NCBI GenBank assembly: GCA_027486255.1
Contig: JAIXPL010000050.1
Span: forward strand, 1-64,000
DNA from: Comamonadaceae bacterium
Lineage (GTDB): Bacteria > Pseudomonadota > Gammaproteobacteria > Burkholderiales > Burkholderiaceae_C
Reading direction: 5' to 3'
Length of the DNA: 64,000 nucleotides
Positions within the stretch are counted from its first letter, which is position 1. Each line of letters starts with the position of its first letter. Below the pieces are notes generated by a model, which was not told the origin of the DNA, did not search any database, and saw only the letters and a program-made list of their open reading frames with translations. Positions 57,162 to 64,000 of this stretch are shown here, piece by piece. A program made the position numbers and the translations under genes.

Positions 57162-57842
57162 TCAGCCGGGCCGATGGCCCTGGGCCGCCGCCATGGCCTC
57201 GCGCCAACGCGCCTGCGGAATATGGCCCTGCAGGCGCTCGAGCACCAAGGCGCACACCTCGGGCGGGATCTCGTGCCGCACAAAAGGCAGCACATCGGCC
57301 GTCACGTCCGCACCGATGGCCACCAAGTGCTTGGCGGCCATCACCGTCAGGCCATAGGGCATCACCTCATCATGCTTGCCGTGGATGAGGTGCACGGTGC
57401 AGTGCGCATGCAGCTGAGCTGGCAGCACGGCATAGCGGCCAGCCACCGCCACCACCCGGGCGGCCAGCAGCTCGGCCTGCTTGCTGGCCTCCAGGGCCAT
57501 GATGGCCCCCTGGGAGAAGCCCACCAGGGCCGTGGCCGCCGGCCCCACGCCCGTGCGCATCTGCCAGCGCCGCACCTCGTCCAGAAAAAGGGGCAGCGCC
57601 TCGGCCACGCGCGCAGGGCGATTGGCCTCGTCGATGCCCTGCACTGAAAACCACTGCCGGCCCTGCCCCATGTCGCCCGCGAAGGCCCCAGGCACGCCCA
57701 CGATGGCCGCCTGGGGAAAAGCCTGCGCGAGCTGCTCGCCCAGGCCCCGCAAATCCTGCGGCAAGCCGCCCACGCCATGGAACAGCAGGAACAGCTGCTG
57801 GGGAGCCCCCGCAGGCTGATGGATAAGCAAGGCATCGGTCAC
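57162..57842 (-). CDS. Phospholipase/carboxylesterase family hydrolase
   Basis: An alpha/beta hydrolase of 226 residues, of the carboxylesterase/YpfH-like type. It shows FLLFHGVGGLPQDLRGLGE (oxyanion strand), the nucleophile GFSQGAIMALEA, then a aspartate/histidine pair in HGKHDEVMPYGL and the C-terminal GADVTADVLPFVRHEIPPE. The histidine of the triad is in VRHEI. The start is GTG at 57842, with GGAGGAAAG nine bases upstream. It is divergent from the bicarbonate transporter gene. Confidence 0.85.
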   Translation of the reverse strand: MTDALLIHQPAGAPQQLFLLFHGVGGLPQDLRGLGEQLAQAFPQAAIVGVPGAFAGDMGQGRQWFSVQGIDEANRPARVAEALPLFLDEVRRWQMRTGVGPAATALVGFSQGAIMALEASKQAELLAARVVAVAGRYAVLPAQLHAHCTVHLIHGKHDEVMPYGLTVMAAKHLVAIGADVTADVLPFVRHEIPPEVCALVLERLQGHIPQARWREAMAAAQGHRPG

Positions 57843-58020
57843 GTCGGCTTTCCTCCATGCGAAAACGGTGATTCAACCACGAAGCCGGTGCCGACCGGGC
57901 CACACGCGCCTTGAGCCATGGCCTGGCCCAATGGCCCTGCGCCATGCCTGTTGGAATGGACGGGCGCAGCCCTTCATCGCCGAGCTTGTTAGCATCCTTG
58001 TCCAGATTCCTGAACACACC

Positions 58021-58998
58021 ATGCAGAGCATCCTCGACCCCGCCATCCTCTTTTTCCTCTTCGGCCTGGTGGCCGGGCGCCTGCGCTCGAACCTGGAGGT
58101 GCCGCCGCAGATCTCGCGCTTTCTCTCGCTCTACCTGCTGATGGCGCTGGGCCTGAAGGGGGGCTTTGCGCTGGAAAAATCAGGCCTGACCATGGATGTG
58201 GCGCTGAGCCTGGGCTGCGCCATCGCCCTGGCCCTGATCGTGCCGGCCATTGGCTACCAGGTGCTCAAGCGTTTTCTCAATGGCTTTGATGCGGCGGCCA
58301 TCGCCGCCACCTATGGCTCGGTCAGCGCGGTGACCTTCATCACCACCATCCAGTACCTGGAAAACCACGGCATCGCCTACGGTGGTCACATGGCCGCGGC
58401 CATGGCGCTGATGGAGTCGCCGGCCATCATCATGGCCGTGGTGCTGGCCAATTCGCTGCGGCAAAAGCTGCCCGGCCACACGGCGGGGGGGCCCGCGCCA
58501 GGCCATATTCCGCTGGGCAAGATCCTGCACGAGTCCTTCACCGATGGCGCGCAGCTGCTGCTCCTGGGCGCCATGGTGATTGGCATGGTCACGGGCGAAG
58601 AGGGCAAGACCGTGATGGCGCCCTTCTCGGTGGACCTGTTCAAGGGCATGCTCGCCTTCTTCCTGCTGGACATGGGCCTGATGGCCGCTCGCAACATGGG
58701 CGAGCTGAAAAACCAGTCGCCCTGGCTGCTGGCCTACGCCCTGCTCGGACCACTGGCGCATGCCGCACTGGCGCTGGGCTTGGCCTGGTTGGCCGGTCTC
58801 GAGCCCGGGGACGGGGCGCTGCTGATGGTGTTGGCCGCCAGCGCCTCCTACATCGCCGTGCCGGCGGTGCTGCGCTATGCCCTGCCGGAGGCCAAACCCT
58901 CGATCTATTTCGGCATGTCGCTGGGGCTGACCTTCCCCTTCAACATCCTGTTGGGCATTCCGCTCTATGTGGGGGTGGCCAGGCAGGTGCTGGCCTGA
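58021..58998 (+). CDS. sbtA: Sodium-dependent bicarbonate transporter (SbtA-like)
   Basis: A 325-residue membrane protein with about ten helices matching the SbtA family: the opening ILDPAILFFLFGLVAGRLRSNLEVP, the YLLMALGLKGG helix, ATYGSVSAVTF and the inverted-repeat second half with AASASYIAVPAVLRYALPEAKPSIYFGMSLG. SbtA imports bicarbonate with sodium in cyanobacteria; proteobacterial homologues are widespread and less well studied. No sbtB-type PII gene is adjacent. It ends 12 bases before the convergent pilin gene stop. Confidence 0.85.
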   Translation: MQSILDPAILFFLFGLVAGRLRSNLEVPPQISRFLSLYLLMALGLKGGFALEKSGLTMDVALSLGCAIALALIVPAIGYQVLKRFLNGFDAAAIAATYGSVSAVTFITTIQYLENHGIAYGGHMAAAMALMESPAIIMAVVLANSLRQKLPGHTAGGPAPGHIPLGKILHESFTDGAQLLLLGAMVIGMVTGEEGKTVMAPFSVDLFKGMLAFFLLDMGLMAARNMGELKNQSPWLLAYALLGPLAHAALALGLAWLAGLEPGDGALLMVLAASASYIAVPAVLRYALPEAKPSIYFGMSLGLTFPFNILLGIPLYVGVARQVLA

Positions 58999-59010
58999 CA
59001 GCGGCCGGGC

Positions 59011-59442
59011 TTACTTGCAGCTGGCCGGCAGGTACTTGGCCTCGATGCCATTGGCGCCCGGGCCGCAAGACCAGGCCAGCTGGCCGTCTGTGCCCAGAGT
59101 GGCCTTGAGCTGCAGGGTCTTGCCGCCAATGCGAGGCTGCTCGGCAGCGGTCACGGTGATGACGCCGACATTGGCGTCTGCGGCATCCCGGGCATAGCCC
59201 ACGCTGGCCACGTACTTGGATTTCTGGGCATCAAGGCCCAGGGTCTCGGGCAACTTGCTGCCCACCTGCACGGATTCCGTGAGCGCGGTCTTGGCCGGGG
59301 TGGCGGCCAGGATGAGCTCGGTGACCTTGGCGCGCACGGTGTAGTCCTGGTACATCGGCAGGCCCAGGGCGGCCAGCAAACCGATGATGGCAATCACGAT
59401 CATCAGCTCGATGAGGGTGAAACCTTTGTGAACGACCGCCAT
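59011..59442 (-). CDS. pilA: Type IV major pilin-like protein
   Basis: A 143-residue type IVa pilin. It has a short leader MAVVHKG and the prepilin cleavage site G|FTLIELMIVIAIIGLLAALGLPMYQDYTVRAK (quoted in parts), with the glutamate at mature position 5. A globular head ends in two cysteines (WSCGPG and PASCK) forming the D-loop disulfide. No pilus assembly genes are adjacent, so it relies on machinery elsewhere. The upstream gene on the same strand is terC; a stem-loop lies directly before the ribosome-binding site. Confidence 0.9.
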   Translation of the reverse strand: MAVVHKGFTLIELMIVIAIIGLLAALGLPMYQDYTVRAKVTELILAATPAKTALTESVQVGSKLPETLGLDAQKSKYVASVGYARDAADANVGVITVTAAEQPRIGGKTLQLKATLGTDGQLAWSCGPGANGIEAKYLPASCK

Positions 59443-59454
59443 GCACGAACTCCC

Positions 59455-59485
59455 AAAAAACAGCCAGCGGCCACCATGCCGCTGG
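59455..59485 (-). terminator. Hairpin and T-run directly before the pilin ribosome-binding site
   Basis: On the minus strand CCAGCGGC-ATGGTG-GCCGCTGG is followed by CTG and six T residues, then GGGAG and the pilin ATG 13 bases on. It may terminate terC transcripts about 110 bases after that stop, or shield the 5' end of the pilin message. Confidence 0.6.
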
Positions 59486-59597
59486 AACAGGCGCCGATGT
59501 TAGCCGCTGCAAGGGGGCTGACTGCGGGCCGCCAAGGGCCCACGCACATTTTTTGACCGAAGCGCGCGCTGCGGCGGCGCGAGCGGCCGGGACGGGC

Positions 59598-60296
59598 TCA
59601 GGTCTCGGAGACGACGCGCTGGCGTTGGTTCAGGTGGCGCCCGACGAACACCACGAAGGCCGCGCCGATGAGGCCGGCGATGGTGACCACCTGGTGGCTC
59701 ATTTCACCCAGGTAGGTGTTGACCGCCGGGTCGGTGAGCAGCATCTCACCGGCCAGAAAGCCCAGCAGGCCCGCACCGATGGTGATGATGAAGGGAAAGC
59801 GCTCCATCACCTTGGTCAAGAGGGTGGCACCGAAGATGATCAGCGGAATGCTCACCAGCAGGCCGATCACCAGCATGGGCAGGTTGCCCTTGGCCGCGGC
59901 CGCCACAGCGAGCACGTTGTCCAGGCTCATCACCAGGTCAGCCACCAGGATGGTGCGGATCGCCGAACCCATGCCATTGATCTCCTTGGCGTCGCCATCA
60001 CCATCGTCCTCGCCGGTGAGCAGATCGATGCCGATGTAGGCCAGCAGGCCCGCGCCGACGATCTTGAGGAAAGGCAGGGTCAGCAGGCGGATGGCCACGA
60101 TGGTCAGCAGGATCCGCATGACGATGGCAGCAGCGCTGCCCCAGAAGATGGCTTTGTTGCGCTGCTCGGGCTGCAGGCTGCGGGCCGCCATGGCGATCAC
60201 CACGGCGTTGTCACCGGAGAGGACCACGTTGGCCAGGAGGATGGAGCCGAAGGCACTCCAGAACAAGGGGGACGTGAGATCGAGGTCGAAGAACAT
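59598..60296 (-). CDS. TerC-family membrane protein
   Basis: A 232-residue polytopic membrane protein of the TerC/Alx family, linked to tellurite resistance and, in E. coli Alx and relatives, to manganese export. The family motif for metal binding is present: NVVLSGDNAVVIAMAAR in the first helix pair, and DLVMSLDNVLAVAAAAKG in the second. An acidic cytosolic loop (TGEDDGDGDAKE) separates the halves. Its leader contains a terminator hairpin and a paired Shine-Dalgarno, so expression is probably controlled after transcription begins. Confidence 0.88.
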   Translation of the reverse strand: MFFDLDLTSPLFWSAFGSILLANVVLSGDNAVVIAMAARSLQPEQRNKAIFWGSAAAIVMRILLTIVAIRLLTLPFLKIVGAGLLAYIGIDLLTGEDDGDGDAKEINGMGSAIRTILVADLVMSLDNVLAVAAAAKGNLPMLVIGLLVSIPLIIFGATLLTKVMERFPFIITIGAGLLGFLAGEMLLTDPAVNTYLGEMSHQVVTIAGLIGAAFVVFVGRHLNQRQRVVSET

Positions 60297-60304
60297 GGCT
60301 GAGC

Positions 60305-60354
60305 ACTCCCATCAGGAACGGAAAAAGCGCCGGAAGGCGCTTTTTCACGGGAGT
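60305..60354 (-). promoter_or_regulatory. Structured terC leader: terminator hairpin inside an SD-sequestering stem
   Basis: On the minus strand an 11-bp perfect stem GAAAAAGCGCC-TTCC-GGCGCTTTTTC (60321-60346) lies 25 bases before the terC ATG. Flanking it, ACTCCC (60349-60354) pairs with GGGAGT (60305-60310), which contains the terC Shine-Dalgarno. The hairpin can also be the sucCD terminator, 82 bases after the sucD stop. Confidence 0.6.
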
Positions 60355-60428
60355 TCAGTGTAGGGACGTGGGGCAGCCGCCCCGTGCGTACTACTGCTTA
60401 CATCAGCCCTCCGGATTGACCCTTGAGC

Positions 60429-61322
<894 letters not shown>

Positions 61323-61351
61323 GGTGATTCCTGATCAGTTCGGGCCTTGAC

Positions 61352-62512
<1,161 letters not shown>

Positions 62513-62787
62513 GGGTGGACTTTCACAGATTCAGGGGTCACAGCAAGCGCACGAGCCTGTCATGTGCATGCATACGAAGCGGGTCGATAAGCCTGTGCCG
62601 AGGCTGGTCCGAGGCTGGACACGACAGCGCCGAACTGTATCATGCTGCAGCGCGGCAAAGATTTCGCGCAGCTTACGTTGGAGCGCCTGCGAGCCCTGCG
62701 GCCGAACCTCTTTTGGACCCCGCTTTCGATGCCCGCGCACGCCACGTCCAAGCCCAAACGTCCCCATCGACATCAGGAATTTGACCC

Positions 62788-63702
62788 ATGGCCAAAGTCT
62801 TTATTGACGGCGAGGCCGGCACCACCGGTTTGCAAATCCGCGAGCGCCTGCAAGGCATGGCGGGCATCGAGCTGCTGAGCATTGCGCCCGAGCGCCGCAA
62901 GGACCCCGACGCCAAACGCGAGCTGATGGGCCAGGTGGACCTGGTCATCCTGTGTCTGCATGACGATGCAGCCCGCGAGTCTGTGGCCATGGTCGACAGC
63001 CTGCCGGCCGAGCGCCAGCCCCGCATCATCGACGCCTCCACCGCGCACCGCACGGCACCGGGCTGGGTGTTCGGCTTTCCGGAGCTGTGTGCCGGCCAGA
63101 AGGAGGCCGTGCAGTCGGCCCGCCGCGTGGCCAACCCCGGCTGTTACGCCACGGGCGCCATCGCGCTGCTGCGGCCGCTGGTGGATGCCGGCCTGCTGCC
63201 AGCCGACTTCCCGCTGGCCCTGCCCTCGGTGAGCGGCTACTCCGGCGGCGGCCGGCCCATGATCGAGGCCTACGAGGCCGGCACGGCGCCGCTCTTTGAG
63301 CTCTATGCCCTGGGCCTGGCACACAAGCACCTGGCCGAGATCATGAAGTACACCGGGCTCACGCGCCGGCCCATCTTCACACCCTCGGTGGGCAACTTCC
63401 GCCAAGGCATGCTGGTGCAGCTGCCGCTGCACCTGGACCTGCTGCCCACGCGGCCCACCGGTGCGCAGCTGGAAGCGGCCCTGCGCCACCACTATGCGGG
63501 AAGCACCTGGGTGACGGTGGAGGCCGCCCCGGAATCGGGCCGGCTCGACGCCCTGGCGCTGAACGACACCAACCAGATGGAGCTGCGTGTGTTCGCCAAC
63601 GAACAGTACCGGCATGCCGTGCTGGTGGCGCGCCTCGATAACCTGGGCAAGGGCGCCAGTGGCGCCGCCGTGCAGAACCTGTCATTGATGCTGGGCTGTT
63701 GA
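62788..63702 (+). CDS. argC: N-acetyl-gamma-glutamyl-phosphate reductase (short, type 2)
   Basis: Third step of arginine synthesis. The 304-residue product is the shorter AGPR form: [17 protein letters not shown] at the N-terminus, [19 protein letters not shown], the catalytic cysteine in [11 protein letters not shown] and [12 protein letters not shown]. The long form found in E. coli has about 330 residues and a different N-terminal loop. An AGGAA site precedes the ATG. No other arg gene is adjacent. Confidence 0.95.
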   Translation: MAKVFIDGEAGTTGLQIRERLQGMAGIELLSIAPERRKDPDAKRELMGQVDLVILCLHDDAARESVAMVDSLPAERQPRIIDASTAHRTAPGWVFGFPELCAGQKEAVQSARRVANPGCYATGAIALLRPLVDAGLLPADFPLALPSVSGYSGGGRPMIEAYEAGTAPLFELYALGLAHKHLAEIMKYTGLTRRPIFTPSVGNFRQGMLVQLPLHLDLLPTRPTGAQLEAALRHHYAGSTWVTVEAAPESGRLDALALNDTNQMELRVFANEQYRHAVLVARLDNLGKGASGAAVQNLSLMLGC

Positions 63703-63943
63703 GGATGGGCCGCTGAGGCTCATCGGGACGAAATGGGGGCTTGCCCCATCGCCAACGGGCAAGGCGAGCACAGGGTAAATCCTGATCGGCGTCGGGCGGA
63801 CTGCGTCAAACATTCGCTGACACCCGCCTGCTTGCCGCCTGCTCGCCTCTTTGAGGATGAGGCCACCGGACCCACCCGGTGAGCGACGTTTTTGTCATGC
63901 AGCGGTGCATCACCTGCTTTTATTTACCCGCAAAGGATCTCCC

Positions 63944-64000
63944 ATGAGCAGCCAAGGACTGGAAAACGTCTACGACGACAGCAACCTGATCACCCAAGAG
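63944..64000 (+). CDS. Start of an unidentified gene, cut by the window end
   Basis: An ATG with an AAAGGATC site seven bases upstream opens 19 codons that run off the window (MSSQGLENVYDD...). I do not recognise the product from this length. The 241-base gap before it contains one small hairpin (ATGGGG ... CCCCAT) and no gene I can support. Confidence 0.55.
   Translation, partial: MSSQGLENVYDDSNLITQE

Noticed and set aside
60297-60428. yybP-ykoY manganese riboswitch before terC
   Set aside because: The conserved GGGGAGUAG-type loop bases of that riboswitch are not recognisable here; only a structured leader is reported.
62513-62787. Small plus-strand ORFs between sucC and argC (for example 62515-62784)
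   Set aside because: They have no ribosome-binding site, atypical composition and overlapping frames on both strands; the gap is more likely a divergent promoter region.

Overview
The window is about 64 kb of GC-rich, gene-dense bacterial chromosome. The best fit is a betaproteobacterium of the order Burkholderiales, probably Comamonadaceae. The reasons are the split pntAA/pntAB/pntB transhydrogenase, two Bug-type solute receptors, a TorF-family porin, a purC/purE/purK/tsaC neighbourhood and strong G/C third-position bias. This placement is inference from gene content; I could not run a search. I see no rRNA, tRNA, CRISPR array, insertion sequence, phage or plasmid gene, and no gene-free stretch longer than about 275 bases.

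Layout. 1-8.7 kb: a long minus-strand run. hemJ, a VanZ-like protein, a 2Fe-2S ferredoxin, a small alpha/beta hydrolase and a class A D,D-carboxypeptidase are followed by the str operon (rpsL-rpsG-fusA-tuf), which has its own recognisable promoter. 8.8-15.7 kb: fructose-bisphosphate aldolase and purine synthesis (purC, purE-purK-tsaC), interrupted by a minus-strand pair, cnoX-type thioredoxin/TPR and a TorF porin with a sigma-54-like promoter. 15.7-22.4 kb: a coupled dacB/SemiSWEET/luciferase-like trio, then tsaB-rimI-(psi or UDG-like gene)-pyrF and a barrel-like hypothetical. 22.4-32.9 kb: uvrA, an MFS exporter, ssb, two envelope proteins of unknown function, then mnmA with a tiny DUF1289 protein, a NudJ-like Nudix hydrolase and a LysR regulator. 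33-42.5 kb: mmsA (divergent from the regulator across a clean LysR-type operator), the proton-translocating transhydrogenase, fadD, an MTA/SAH nucleosidase-like gene, the BepA-type protease and moaC.

42.5-57.8 kb is the most accessory-looking part. It holds small aromatic-degradation-like enzymes (SnoaL-like, two VOC proteins, a fumarylacetoacetase-like hydrolase) and orphan solute receptors. It also holds a four-gene type I secretion operon (TolC, LapB-type ABC, HlyD adaptor) translationally linked to a GT41/SPINDLY-type glycosyltransferase, and an exported Ppx/GppA-like protein coupled to a DUF4337 membrane protein. 58-64 kb: an SbtA-like bicarbonate transporter, a type IV pilin, a TerC protein with a structured leader, sucCD and argC.

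The strongest non-gene signal is a family of five short GTAGGAG-headed stem-loops (REP-like). Their stems vary with compensating base changes, and the minus-oriented copies sit just after minus-strand stop codons. Other signals are the terC leader, in which the Shine-Dalgarno sequence is paired around a terminator hairpin, a nine-unit 9-bp tandem array at the 3' end of the glycosyltransferase gene, and a possible divergent DNA polymerase III psi subunit next to rimI.
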